From Polaromonas sp. (GTDB lineage Bacteria; Pseudomonadota; Gammaproteobacteria; Burkholderiales; Burkholderiaceae_C), in assembly GCF_010365105.1 (NCBI RefSeq), contig NZ_JAAFGZ010000024.1:1-48276 (forward strand): a stretch of 48,276 nucleotides of DNA, written 5' to 3'. The stretch's first letter is position 1; every line of letters starts with the position of its first letter. The notes beneath the pieces were generated by a model. That model was not told where the DNA came from. It did not search any database and saw nothing but the letters and a program-made list of their open reading frames with translations. The position numbers were made by a program, and so were the translations under genes. This document shows positions 27,637 through 36,100 of this stretch, one piece after another.

Positions 27637-28689
27637 TCAAACCAGGCACTGCTCCAGGCCCTGAACGAAAATATCTTTCGGCAGGTCGATGCCGATAAAC
27701 ACCATCTTGCTGGTTTTCTTCTCGCCTTCAAGCCAGGCTGGCCCCAGGTCGCTGCCCATGAGCTGGTGTACGCCCTGGAAAATCACCTTGCGCTCGGTGC
27801 CTTCCATGTTCAGCACGCCCTTGTAGCGCAGCATGCGCGGTCCGTAGATGTTGACCACTGCGCCCAAAAAGTCTTCCAGCTTGGCCGGGCTGAAAGGCTT
27901 GTCGGAGCGGAACACGAAGCTTTTCACGTCGTCGTCATGGCGATGGTGGCTGCCCTGCTCTGCCGCATGGGACGGATGGTCGCAATGTTCGCCGTGCTCA
28001 TGGTCGTGATGGGCGTGGTCATGCGGCTCTTCGGCCTTGAGGAAATCCGGGTCGATGTCGAGCTTGGCGTTGAGGTTGAAGCCGCGCAGGTCGAACACAT
28101 CGGCAATCGCCACCTCGCCAAAATGCACGGCTTTTTGCGGCGCGCGCGGGTTCATGTGCGTCAGGCGGTGCATCAGCGCCTGGACTTCATCCTCGGCCAC
28201 CAGGTCGGTCTTGCTGATGAAAATCTGGTCGGCAAAACCAATCTGGCGGCGCGCTTCCTGGCGGTCGTCGAGCTGGGTTTGCGCGTGCTTGGCATCGACC
28301 AGCGTCAGGATGGAGTCGAGCAAATACTGCTCGGCGATTTCCTCGTCCATGAAAAAGGTCTGCGCCACCGGGCCGGGGTCGGCCAGGCCGGTGGTCTCGA
28401 TCACCACGCGGTCAAAGTCCAGCTGGCCCTTGCGTTTCTTGGCGGCCAGCAGTTGCAGCGTTTCGCGCAAATCTTCGCGGATCGAGCAGCAGATGCAGCC
28501 GTTGTTCATCTGGATGATGTTTTCCTGCGTGTCATTGACCAGAATTTCGTTGTCGATGTTTTCCTCGCCAAATTCGTTCTCGATGACGGCGATCTTCTGG
28601 CCGTGGGCTTCGGTCAGGATGCGCTTGAGGAGCGTGGTTTTGCCCGAGCCGAGAAAGCCGGTGAGGATGGTGACGGGAATCAAGCTCAT
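27637..28689 (-). CDS. COG0523 (CobW/YjiA-type) GTP-dependent metallochaperone
   Basis: A 350-residue G3E-family GTPase thought to deliver metal ions, often zinc, to client proteins. The Walker A motif GFLGSGKTT is at residues 11-19, the family metal site GCICCS at 64-69 (Cys65, Cys67, Cys68), and the base-specificity motif SKTDLV is near residue 160. A long His/Asp/Glu-rich loop (HDHAHHDHEHGEH and HHRHDDD) between the GTPase and CobW C-terminal domains would bind metal. The name CobW should not be taken to mean cobalamin synthesis, since no cob genes are near. Its neighbour dksA encodes a zinc-poor DksA, recalling the known COG0523-DksA2 pairing in zinc-limited bacteria. No Zur box was recognised. 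Confidence 0.9.
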   Translation of the reverse strand: MSLIPVTILTGFLGSGKTTLLKRILTEAHGQKIAVIENEFGEENIDNEILVNDTQENIIQMNNGCICCSIREDLRETLQLLAAKKRKGQLDFDRVVIETTGLADPGPVAQTFFMDEEIAEQYLLDSILTLVDAKHAQTQLDDRQEARRQIGFADQIFISKTDLVAEDEVQALMHRLTHMNPRAPQKAVHFGEVAIADVFDLRGFNLNAKLDIDPDFLKAEEPHDHAHHDHEHGEHCDHPSHAAEQGSHHRHDDDVKSFVFRSDKPFSPAKLEDFLGAVVNIYGPRMLRYKGVLNMEGTERKVIFQGVHQLMGSDLGPAWLEGEKKTSKMVFIGIDLPKDIFVQGLEQCLV

Positions 28690-28856
28690 GGTGGTGACCT
28701 AAAAAACGGGGAACGTGAGAAATACGCAAGGGCCTGAAAGCCAGGGAAGTCAGGCGAAACAAGCAAGGTGAGGACTTTAGCCCCGCCTTCAAGACCCCGA
28801 AGGGCCCTGGTGTATGCCAGGCTGGTAGTGCAAGCAGGGAAAGGCAAGAGCAATCA

Positions 28857-28912
28857 CTATGATTTATATAGCTATCTATGCCCGTCCATCATGCGCAAGA
28901 GGCTGATTTATC
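28857..28912 (+). repeat. Dispersed short repeat, copy 4
   Basis: Reads CTATGATTTATATAGCTATC, then TATGCCCGTCCATC, then ATGCGCAAGAGGCTGATTT. It matches the family in the TAGCT, GTCCATC and GCGCAAGAGGC blocks. It lies in the 233-base gap between the COG0523 gene and the 3' end of the RlmI-like gene; that gap holds no gene. Confidence 0.65.
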
Positions 28913-28922
28913 TCTCAAAAAG

Positions 28923-30113
28923 CTAGTTTGAAGGCCGTTTGACCAGCACCAGCCCCTTGAGGTATTCGCCTTCCGGAAAGGCCACCGTCATCGGGTGATC
29001 GGGCGCGCCGCCCATGCGCTCGCAGATGAAGGCGTCGACGCCCGCGTCGGTTCCAGCCGACGCGACGATCTTGTGGAACAGGTCGGCGCTGATGCCGCCC
29101 GAACACGAGTAGGTGAACAGCACGCCGCCGGGCGCCAGGATCGACAGCGCCAGCCGGTTGATGTCCTTGTAAGCGCGTGCGGCACGCTCGGCATGCGTGA
29201 TGGTTGGCGCGAACTTGGGCGGGTCAAGAACGATGGCGTCAAAGGTCCGGCCGTCTTTCAGGTACTGACGCAGCATGGCGTTCACGTCGGCATCCAGCAT
29301 CGTGGTGCGGCTGTCGTCAAAGCCGTTCAGCGCGACATTGGCCTTGGCGCGCTCGATGGCCGGGCCGGACGAGTCGATCGACGTGACATGCTGCGCACCG
29401 CCGGCCAGCGCCGCCACGGTGAAGCCGCCGGTGTAGCAGTAGCAGTTCAGCACATCCTTGAACCCGAGCCGGCGCGCGTAGGCGGCAAACTTCTGGCGGC
29501 TGTCGCGCTGGTCGAGGTAAAAACCGGTCTTGTGGCCTTCGGCGACGTCCAGGCTCAGTTTCCAGTCGTGTTCGGTGATGGTGATACCGGTGTCGCCGGA
29601 ACCGGTGAGCCAACCAGTGGCTTCGGGCAGGCCTTCAAGCGTGCGCACGCTGGCATCCGAACGTTCATACAGTCGCGTCAATCCGGTTTGCGCCAGCAGC
29701 GCATCAACGATCACGTTTTTCCACTTCTCGGTGCCGCAACTGGAAAATTGCGCGACCAGCGTGTCACCGTAACGGTCCACCACCAGCCCAGGCAGGCCGT
29801 CGGATTCGCCATGAATCAGCCTCAGGCCGTCGCTTTTGATGTCAAAAAGGCCTCTTGCGCTGATGGCCTGGGCAATACGCGCTATGAAAAACGAAGCATC
29901 GATGGACTGCGCTTCGTTGAAGCTCCAGACCCGGGCGCGAATCTTCGACGTCGGGCTGAACGCAGCCCAGCCGAGGAACTGGCCGGCGTGGCTTTCAATG
30001 CGCACGGTTTCACCGGAATCGCCGTCGCCGCTGGCGATTGCACCCGAAAAAACCCAGGGATGGCGGCGCAGCAGGGAGCGTTCCTTGCCGTCTTTCAATC
30101 GAATAATGTTCAT
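28923..30113 (-). CDS. rlmI: RlmI-like 23S rRNA (cytosine-C5) methyltransferase
   Basis: A 396-residue SAM-dependent methyltransferase with an N-terminal PUA-type RNA-binding domain (KERSLLRRHPWVFSGAI.., residues 7-70) and a C-terminal Rossmann-fold domain. Motifs include GFYLDQRDSR, the SAM loop VLNCYCYTGGFTVAAL, the acidic SIDSS after strand 2, LDPPKFAP as motif IV, and FTYSCSGG with the Cys expected of this class. E. coli RlmI modifies C1962 of 23S rRNA; the exact target here is inferred. ATG 30113 gives MNIIRLKDGKERSLLRRHPW, the standard N-terminus; the open frame goes further upstream without protein-like sequence. Confidence 0.88.
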   Translation of the reverse strand: MNIIRLKDGKERSLLRRHPWVFSGAIASGDGDSGETVRIESHAGQFLGWAAFSPTSKIRARVWSFNEAQSIDASFFIARIAQAISARGLFDIKSDGLRLIHGESDGLPGLVVDRYGDTLVAQFSSCGTEKWKNVIVDALLAQTGLTRLYERSDASVRTLEGLPEATGWLTGSGDTGITITEHDWKLSLDVAEGHKTGFYLDQRDSRQKFAAYARRLGFKDVLNCYCYTGGFTVAALAGGAQHVTSIDSSGPAIERAKANVALNGFDDSRTTMLDADVNAMLRQYLKDGRTFDAIVLDPPKFAPTITHAERAARAYKDINRLALSILAPGGVLFTYSCSGGISADLFHKIVASAGTDAGVDAFICERMGGAPDHPMTVAFPEGEYLKGLVLVKRPSN

Positions 30114-30194
30114 GGCGGTATTGTCGCGTCTGAAAAACGCCCGCCGCCCGCTGTGCCGGGGCAACCGGTGACGGCAGCGTGAGCGCGGGAGTTT

Positions 30195-31244
30195 TCAGCC
30201 GTTTTCGGGCGGCGGCCCGGGCGCTTTGCGGTGTGCGCCCTCACCCGGCGGCGCGTCTGCTTTTGCGCCCGCGCCGTTCGACATCGCCCTTGGGTGCGCC
30301 GCGTCGTAGATTTTCGCCAGATGCTGGAAGTCAAGCCGCGTGTAAACCTGGGTGGTGGTGATGTTGGCGTGCCCCAGCAGTTCCTGCACCGCGCGCAAAT
30401 CGCCGCTGGACTGCAGCACATGACTGGCAAAGGAATGGCGCAGCATGTGCGGATGCACCGGTGTGGCCAGACCGGCCTGATGCGAGCGCTGCTTCAGGCG
30501 CACGCGGATGTGCTGGGGCGTCAGGCGGGTGCCGCGCTGGCTGATGAACAGCGCCTCGCGGCCTTCCCCCCCAGAAACTGCCGAGGCTTGACGAATGGCC
30601 AGCCAGGCCGCCAGCGCCGCAAGCGCCGCGCTGCCCACCGGCACGCTGCGCCGCTTTTCGCCCTTGCCCAGCACATGCGCCTCGCCGGCATCGCGGTCGA
30701 TCCAGCCGCGCGCCTGGCCGCTGGCCTGGGCATCGAGCCCCACCAGCTCGCCAATGCGCAGGCCGCAGCCGTAGAGCAGTTCGGTGATGCAGCGGTCGCG
30801 CGCTTCCATGAAGGCGTCAACGCCAGCAGCGTCGGCTTCAAAACGGGCCAGCTGCACCGCTTCATCGACGCTCAGCGCCTTGGGCAGCGGCTTGGCGACC
30901 TTGGGCGAGCGCACGTCCTGCACCGGGTTGCCGGGCACCAGGCCTTCACGGCCCAGCCAGGCGTAAAAGCCGCGCCAGCCCGACAGGATCAGCGCAATGC
31001 CGCGCCCGCTGCGTCCGGCGGAATGCATTTGCGCCACCCAGCGCCGCAAATGCGTGTGCTTCACGTCCAGCAGCGCCACACCGGCCTTGTGCGCCTGGGC
31101 CTGCAACTTTTGCAGGTCGGCGGTGTACAACTCCACGGTGCGGCTGGCGAGCCGCTTTTCCACCCGGACGTAAGCAAGGTAGCGGCTGACCAGCGGGTCC
31201 GGCGCTTCAGGCACGGCGCACGGCGCGGGCGGCAAGCGCGTCAC
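30195..31244 (-). CDS. xerC: Site-specific tyrosine recombinase XerC
   Basis: A 349-residue recombinase that with XerD resolves chromosome dimers at dif. The N-terminal SAM-like core-binding domain (LVSRYLAYVRVEKRLASRTVELY) is followed by the catalytic domain: Arg in LLYGCGLRIGELVGL, Lys in LGKGEKRRSVPVG, HxxR in PHMLRHSFASH, His in LLGHANITTTQ and the nucleophilic Tyr in VYTRLDF. The C-terminus carries a 40-residue Ala/Gly/Pro-rich extension beyond the usual end. The start is GTG 31244, overlapping the DUF484 stop as GTGA. The order dapF-DUF484-xerC matches the E. coli dapF-yigA-xerC operon. Confidence 0.95.
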   Translation of the reverse strand: MTRLPPAPCAVPEAPDPLVSRYLAYVRVEKRLASRTVELYTADLQKLQAQAHKAGVALLDVKHTHLRRWVAQMHSAGRSGRGIALILSGWRGFYAWLGREGLVPGNPVQDVRSPKVAKPLPKALSVDEAVQLARFEADAAGVDAFMEARDRCITELLYGCGLRIGELVGLDAQASGQARGWIDRDAGEAHVLGKGEKRRSVPVGSAALAALAAWLAIRQASAVSGGEGREALFISQRGTRLTPQHIRVRLKQRSHQAGLATPVHPHMLRHSFASHVLQSSGDLRAVQELLGHANITTTQVYTRLDFQHLAKIYDAAHPRAMSNGAGAKADAPPGEGAHRKAPGPPPENG

Positions 31245-31972
31245 CCGAGGTTTTCGGCGGGTTCAGGGAATGGCAAGGCGACCGGCGCCTGCAGGCGCGA
31301 TAGCGCGGCGCCCGCCAGTTCGCCGAGACGTTCGAGGAATTCGGTACCCATGCCGCTGTGAAAACGCTGGGCATCGGGCGAGGCCAGCACCAGCAAACCG
31401 GACACCGGGGCTTCAAGGCTGGACCGCAGCGCAATCAGCGCCAGCGACTGCGCCTGTGCGGGGTGCGGCAGCCAGCGGGCAGCCTCAAAACCTGCGCTGA
31501 CGCCGCAATACGGCGCGCTCAGCGAAGCCGCGAAACATTTCACATCGTCGCTGACAAGCAGCGCAAAGCCTTCGCCGGCATGGACATCGTCCACGCCCCA
31601 TAGCCTGATGGCAGCCTGCGGAATCTGGAACTCGCCGACCAGCCCCTCGACGATGGCATCCGGCAGGTCGCGCGCCTGTGCAGTCTGCAGCAGCAGGCGC
31701 GTCCAGGACTGCATCTTGCCGGCAATCACCAGGTTGTCCTGGCTGTGGCGGATCATCTCGGCCGCGCGCATTTCCAGCGCCTTGATCTTTTCCCGCAACA
31801 AGCTGGCCTGGCGTTCTGGCAGGCTGATGGCGCGGCTGCCGTAGCCGCTGGACAGTTGCACCGATGCCAGCAGTTCGGCATGGCGCTCAAAAAAGTCGGG
31901 CCGGTTGGCCAGGAAGTCGGCAATGTCGTCTTCGGTAAGCGGCTGCAGGGCAGTGTTCAGGGCAGGATTCAT
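31241..31972 (-). CDS. DUF484 family protein (YigA-like)
   Basis: A 243-residue protein of the DUF484 family, whose fold resembles GAF sensor domains; the biochemical role is not established. The N-terminal family motif is DIADFLANRPDFFERHAELLASVQL, followed by SLPERQASLLREKIKALEMRAAEMI, a helical stretch that probably forms a coiled coil, and then the GAF-like region to the end. There is no signal peptide. It sits between dapF and xerC, with a stop/start overlap to xerC, the arrangement seen in gammaproteobacteria too. The conserved linkage suggests a role tied to xerC or to wall metabolism, but that is inference. Confidence 0.9.
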   Translation of the reverse strand: MNPALNTALQPLTEDDIADFLANRPDFFERHAELLASVQLSSGYGSRAISLPERQASLLREKIKALEMRAAEMIRHSQDNLVIAGKMQSWTRLLLQTAQARDLPDAIVEGLVGEFQIPQAAIRLWGVDDVHAGEGFALLVSDDVKCFAASLSAPYCGVSAGFEAARWLPHPAQAQSLALIALRSSLEAPVSGLLVLASPDAQRFHSGMGTEFLERLGELAGAALSRLQAPVALPFPEPAENLG

Positions 31973-32031
31973 GGCGGCGTTGTCTCCATTTTTTTAAAAG
32001 CAGTGTCACCCTTACGCAGGATGCCGGCAGG

Positions 32032-32910
32032 TCACAGCATATCGGGAACCTCAATCTCGGCTTCAAACACGGTCGTCGCCGGACCGGTCATCATCACAGG
32101 CGCATCAAGCGCGCCCGTCCATTCAATCGTCAGCGCGCCGCCGCGCGTCAGCACATCGACGCGCCTGTCGAGCAGCCCCAGCCGGATGCCGGCCACCACC
32201 GCCGCGCAGGCGCCGGTGCCGCAAGCCAGCGTCTCGCCGGCGCCGCGCTCGTAAACGCGCAGGCGAATCTGGGCGCGATGTACGACCTGCATGAAGCCGG
32301 CGTTCACGCGCTTGGGGAAAGCCGCGTGGTGCTCGACCAGTGGGCCGGTTTGCGCGACCGGGGCGCTGTCCACGTCGTCCACCAGTTGCACCGCGTGCGG
32401 ATTGCCCATTGACACAACCGCTACTAAAACAGGAGCTGCCTGCGCTCGCCCATCAAGCGCAAGCGGCCATTTTTGCCATGAACCGGCGGCTTCGGGCGTC
32501 AAACCGGCGGGGTTGAACGGGATGCGGTCGAGTTCAAACACCGGCGCCCCCATGTTGACCGTGACGCGGCCGTCGGGCTGCATGCGCGGCTCGATGATGC
32601 CGCCCAGCGTCTTGACCTTCACCGCGTCCTGGGTGGTAAGGCCCTGCTCGCGAACGAAGCGCACGAAGCAGCGCGCGCCGTTGCCACACTGCTCGACCTC
32701 ACCGCCGTCGGCGTTGTGGATCACGTATTCAAAGTCGATGCCTTCGCCTGGCGAAGGCCGCACCGTCAGGATCTGGTCGGCGCCGACACCAAAGTGGCGG
32801 TCGGCCAGGAAGCGGTAGTGGGCGGCGGTCAAGCCCAGTGGGCCACGGGTTTCGTCGAGCATCACGAAATCGTTGCCCGCGCCCTGCATTTTGGTAAATC
32901 GGATTCGCAT
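32032..32910 (-). CDS. dapF: Diaminopimelate epimerase
   Basis: A 292-residue cofactor-independent racemase that converts LL- to meso-diaminopimelate, the precursor of both lysine and the cross-linking residue added by MurE. The two catalytic cysteines are visible: Cys75 in EQCGNGARC and Cys230 in [10 protein letters not shown]. The N-terminus [16 protein letters not shown] is typical. Odd point: residues about 146-164, just before the conserved SMGNPHAV, are encoded by the antisense strand of a dispersed repeat copy (32420-32474). It lies in a variable loop, so function is probably kept. The gene heads the dapF-DUF484-xerC series. Confidence 0.96.
   Translation of the reverse strand: MRIRFTKMQGAGNDFVMLDETRGPLGLTAAHYRFLADRHFGVGADQILTVRPSPGEGIDFEYVIHNADGGEVEQCGNGARCFVRFVREQGLTTQDAVKVKTLGGIIEPRMQPDGRVTVNMGAPVFELDRIPFNPAGLTPEAAGSWQKWPLALDGRAQAAPVLVAVVSMGNPHAVQLVDDVDSAPVAQTGPLVEHHAAFPKRVNAGFMQVVHRAQIRLRVYERGAGETLACGTGACAAVVAGIRLGLLDRRVDVLTRGGALTIEWTGALDAPVMMTGPATTVFEAEIEVPDML
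32420..32474 (+). repeat. Dispersed short repeat, copy 5, inside dapF
   Basis: One of the best copies: GCTACTAAAACAGGAGCTGC, CTGCGCTCGCCCATCAAGCG, CAAGCGGCCATTTTT. The AGCTGC/GCGCT half and the AAGCGC/AGCGGCC half form an imperfect dyad. It is antisense to dapF and read through in frame. Confidence 0.75.
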
Positions 32911-33480
32911 GGAGGCGATTATCCGTGCGCCCTGTCCATGGCAGCAGCGTCAAGACGCGCTTCGTGGCATCGCGCCAACAGGTTGGCAACACCCCGACAG
33001 CATCAAGACGAAAGGTCGGGTTGAGGAACAGGACTTGCAGCCGCCGTGGTCATCGGGTCCAGACGACATGAAAAATTCAGTTTTATTCTCATGGTTGAAG
33101 GCGCCATTGACACGCTTTTTTGCACATGAACCAGGAAACCAGCCCAGGTTTCGACGCTATACAACTGGCAAATACTCGGTAAATCAATGACGGGATTTTT
33201 ACCGAGTACCTTTATTTGAAGTGCCTTGAAAAATGTAATAAATAAATATTTATATAAACGCACTGTCCATGCAGGCAATTGAAAAAGTTACATCTTATTA
33301 ACCAACGTCACCTGTATCTGGCACGGGTTTTTTCTTTGACACGTGGATTACAGGAATATTCAAAATTTATAACAATTCATCCATGAAACCCTATTAGCAT
33401 CCAGCCGCTGAAGTAGTGCTCCACAGGCCAGATAAAAACCTTTATCTTCCTGTCGGAAAAGCAATCGCGAAGGATCCATC
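32911..33480. other. Intergenic region between dapF and the methyltransferase gene
   Basis: A 570-base region with no credible gene, increasingly AT-rich to the right. It includes an 11-base perfect hairpin (33173-33208) and, near 33236-33290, a sequence that may be a decayed copy of the dispersed repeat (TGTCCAT..AGGCAATT). TTGACA near 33338 followed by AT-rich DNA may belong to the promoter of the methyltransferase gene, but the -10 is unclear. Confidence 0.5.
33173..33208. terminator. Strong hairpin, possible terminator
   Basis: TACTCGGTAAA at 33173-33183 is perfectly complementary to TTTACCGAGTA at 33198-33208 with a 14-base loop. It is far from the end of any recognised gene, so the terminator role is uncertain; it could also be a boundary of acquired DNA or an operator. 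Confidence 0.4.
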
Positions 33481-34173
33481 GTGTCCATTACAAGCGTTTT
33501 AGCCAAGCGGATTTCAAACTACGACAGCCAGGAGTCCGTAGGATCAAAGTTAAGGACCAAACGCATTGCCCCCTTGCTGGAGATGATTGAAGAATTTTTC
33601 AATGCGCATGGCGCGGTATCCGTCATAGATATCGGGGGATCGGAACAGTATTGGGGCATCGTGCCATTGCGCTATCTGACGGAACACAATGTCAAGATTA
33701 CCGTGGTCAATCTTCCGGGAAGCCGGTTACCGCCGGACCATGGGCCTTTTGTGTTTGTGGAATCGGATGGCTGTGATCTGGCACGTTTCGGTGACCGGGC
33801 ATTTCACATCGCCCATTCAAATTCCGTTTTGGAACATGTCGGCGACTGGCGACGAAAGGTTCAATTTACCAAGGAACTCGAGCGCGTCTCGCAGGCTTAC
33901 TTTGTGCAAACCCCGAACTACTGGTTCCCTATCGAGCCGCATTTCATGACGCCGTTTTTTCACTGGTTTCCAGCACCCTTTCGGGTATGGCTGGTAAGAC
34001 ATTTCAAGCTGGGGCATTTTGAAACAGCGCAATCCGTTGGAGATGCGGTGATGCTGGTGGAACATGCCGATCTGGTGACCAGTGACATGTTCCAATGTCT
34101 GTTCAAGGACGCCCGTATCGTGACGGAAAGATTTTTCGGTTTACCCAAGTCGTTCATCGCCCTGAAGAAATGA
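33481..34173 (+). CDS. Class I SAM-dependent methyltransferase, substrate unknown
   Basis: A 230-residue protein with a Rossmann-type methyltransferase core. Motif I is VSVIDIGGSEQYWG (residues 46-59), the acidic second strand reads ITVVNLPG, and the post-core motif is FHIAHSNSVLEHVGDW, the form seen in Methyltransf_11/23 enzymes acting on small molecules or glycans. The aromatic segment QTPNYWFPIEPHFMTPFFHW recalls methyltransferases of glycan and surface-polysaccharide loci. It has no partner genes here. The start is GTG 33481 with AAGGA 7 bases upstream. The gene and its upstream region are visibly richer in A and T than neighbours and it is enclosed by strong inverted repeats, which suggests horizontal acquisition. 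Confidence 0.75.
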   Translation: MSITSVLAKRISNYDSQESVGSKLRTKRIAPLLEMIEEFFNAHGAVSVIDIGGSEQYWGIVPLRYLTEHNVKITVVNLPGSRLPPDHGPFVFVESDGCDLARFGDRAFHIAHSNSVLEHVGDWRRKVQFTKELERVSQAYFVQTPNYWFPIEPHFMTPFFHWFPAPFRVWLVRHFKLGHFETAQSVGDAVMLVEHADLVTSDMFQCLFKDARIVTERFFGLPKSFIALKK

Positions 34174-34277
34174 GGCAATCGCCTGCAACGTTTGCGTGAC
34201 GTCAAGAACTCTCTAGACGCCTGGTTTTTGCAGGCGATTGCCCGGATCAAGCCGGCAATGAACCGATTCATTGCCGG
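34174..34277. terminator. Two consecutive inverted repeats after the methyltransferase gene
   Basis: The first pair is GGCAATCGCCTGCAA (34174-34188) with its exact complement at 34228-34242, a 15-base stem with a 39-base loop. The second is CCGGCAATGAA (34252-34262) and TTCATTGCCGG (34267-34277), an 11-base stem with loop CCGA. The first starts right after the stop codon. No long T tract follows either hairpin, so a role as terminator or mRNA-end stabiliser is likely but not certain. Confidence 0.6.
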
Positions 34278-34339
34278 ACCAGGACAGCAAGGGGCTATCG
34301 GCGTGCAGCAGGAATGCGCCCCCAAAGCCATAATCCGCC

Positions 34340-35974
34340 ATGGTCCGACCCACACAACTCCTTTACCCCCAGCGCGATCCAGCGCCCACCCGCCCGGCCG
34401 CGACCGTGCTGCTGCTGCGCGACACGCCGCAAGGCATTGAAGTGCTGATGACGCGGCGCTCCATGACGGCCAGCTTTGCGCCCGGGGCCTACGTTTTTCC
34501 CGGCGGCGGCATCGATGCGGCCGACGCGGCAGCGCATGCACAGTCCACGCGCCGGGCCGGCCAGTCCGACCTGCAGCTGACCCAGGCCATCGCCGCCATC
34601 CGCGAAAGTTTCGAGGAACTCGGCGTGCTGCTGGCGCGCCATGCCGACGGCAGCCATGCCACCACCGAAGACATTGCCGCCATGGACCGCAAGGCGCCGT
34701 TCGCCGCGCAGTGCCGGAAGCTGAGCCTCATGCTGGCGGGCAAGGATGTCTTTACCCTGGCGCACTGGGTCACCGACCGCGATTTGCCGCGCCGCTTCGA
34801 CGTGCCCTTCCTGGTCGCCCGCATGCCGCCAGGCCAGACGCCCGTGGCCGACGAGGCCGAGCAGTTCGAGCCCAGCTGGGTGCGCCCGGCCGATGCACTT
34901 GCGCGGCACGAGGCCGGCACCTTCTTCATGATTTTTCCGACCTTGCGCACGCTGGAGCGCCTGGCGAAGTACGCCAGCGTCGAGTCGGTGCTGAGCGCCT
35001 GCGCGCATGAAAAGCCGCTGTGGATTTCGTGTCCGCGCGCCGGCCTGCTGGGCGGCCAGGATGCGCGCTACATGGAGCACGACTCGCCCTATGGCGAGCT
35101 GGCGCTGACATCGCCCGACGGCCAGATCGTGCATTCGCTCGACTGGCAATGCGAGCGCCCGGTGCCGCTGCTGAAAAACGTCATGCGCCTGACCGCGCCC
35201 AACCCCGGCATGATGACCGGCCCGGGCACCAACAGCTACATCGTCGGCACGGCCGACACCGGCTACATGGTGATCGATCCGGGGCCGGACGATGCGGCGC
35301 ACATCGCCCGCCTGTACGCGGCGACGGGCGGGCGCATCGAGGCCATCGTCTGCACGCACTCGCACCCCGACCATTCACCGGGCGCCCGGCCACTGCAGGC
35401 GCTGTGCGCCCATCGCCCGCCGGTGCTGGGGCTGCCTTCAGCCGACACGGCACGCGCTGACTCCCATTTCGCACCCGACCGACCGCTATTAAATCAGGAG
35501 CTGCTAAGGCTTACTCATCAAGCGGAAAGCCACACTTTCAAGGTCATTTTTACCCCCGGCCATGCGGCCAACCATGTGTGCCTGGTGCTGGTGGAAGACG
35601 GCCTGCTGTTCTCAGGCGACCACATCCTCAACGGCAGCACCACCATCATCAACCCGCCCGATGGCGAAATGAGTGCCTACCTCGACTCGCTGGACCAGCT
35701 CACCCGCGCCTGCAACGCGCACGAGATCGACTTCATCCTGCCAGCGCACGGTCATGTGCTGGGCGAGGCACCGCAGGCGATTGCCCAGCTCAGGGCGCAT
35801 CGACTGAAGCGCGAAGCCAAGGTAGAGGCGGCCATGAAAGCCATGCCTGAAGGCACCATGCATGACTGGGTGGCGCTGGCTTACGACGACACCAACCCGC
35901 GTCTGTGGCCCATCGCGCTGCGCTCGCTGCAGGCGCACGTGGAGCGGATCGAGGCGCTGCAGCGTGTTGCTTAA
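34340..35974 (+). CDS. Nudix hydrolase / metallo-beta-lactamase-fold fusion protein
   Basis: A 544-residue two-domain protein. Residues 15-230 are a Nudix domain: GAYVFPGGGID, then a widened spacer, then AIRESFEELGVLL (RExxEExG), a layout like NUDT19-type CoA or nucleotide-diphosphate hydrolases. Residues 275-540 are a metallo-beta-lactamase fold of the LACTB2 type: the metal motif is CTHSHPDHSPGA, followed by TPGHAANHVCL, FSGDHIL and PAHGHVLG. The substrate is unknown; such fusions are annotated in many proteobacteria. Odd points: the first metal motif reads HSHPDH (HxHxDH kept), and residues about 382-399 come from a dispersed repeat copy (35485-35538). It is transcribed alone. Confidence 0.85.
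   Translation: MVRPTQLLYPQRDPAPTRPAATVLLLRDTPQGIEVLMTRRSMTASFAPGAYVFPGGGIDAADAAAHAQSTRRAGQSDLQLTQAIAAIRESFEELGVLLARHADGSHATTEDIAAMDRKAPFAAQCRKLSLMLAGKDVFTLAHWVTDRDLPRRFDVPFLVARMPPGQTPVADEAEQFEPSWVRPADALARHEAGTFFMIFPTLRTLERLAKYASVESVLSACAHEKPLWISCPRAGLLGGQDARYMEHDSPYGELALTSPDGQIVHSLDWQCERPVPLLKNVMRLTAPNPGMMTGPGTNSYIVGTADTGYMVIDPGPDDAAHIARLYAATGGRIEAIVCTHSHPDHSPGARPLQALCAHRPPVLGLPSADTARADSHFAPDRPLLNQELLRLTHQAESHTFKVIFTPGHAANHVCLVLVEDGLLFSGDHILNGSTTIINPPDGEMSAYLDSLDQLTRACNAHEIDFILPAHGHVLGEAPQAIAQLRAHRLKREAKVEAAMKAMPEGTMHDWVALAYDDTNPRLWPIALRSLQAHVERIEALQRVA
35485..35538 (+). repeat. Dispersed short repeat, copy 6, inside the Nudix/MBL gene
   Basis: Reads GCTATTAAATCAGGAGCTGC, then TAAGGCTTACTCATCAAGCG, then GAAAGCCACACTTT. 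The left half is nearly identical to the dapF copy; the right half has drifted. It is in the sense orientation and translated in frame. Confidence 0.7.
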
Positions 35975-36100
35975 GGCATGAAGCCAGCGCAGGCGCAACA
36001 ATTACTTACTGCCAGAGCCTTATACTTTTCTTTAGTCGTTCTGCCGCTTGAGGGTTCGGGCTGACCGGGCGACTGCCAATTAACTTTTACGGAATGCTCC

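Noticed and set aside
33003..33278. Reverse 91-codon frame in the dapF-methyltransferase gap
   Set aside because: It crosses the 33173-33208 hairpin, has no ribosome site and shows no protein-like composition.
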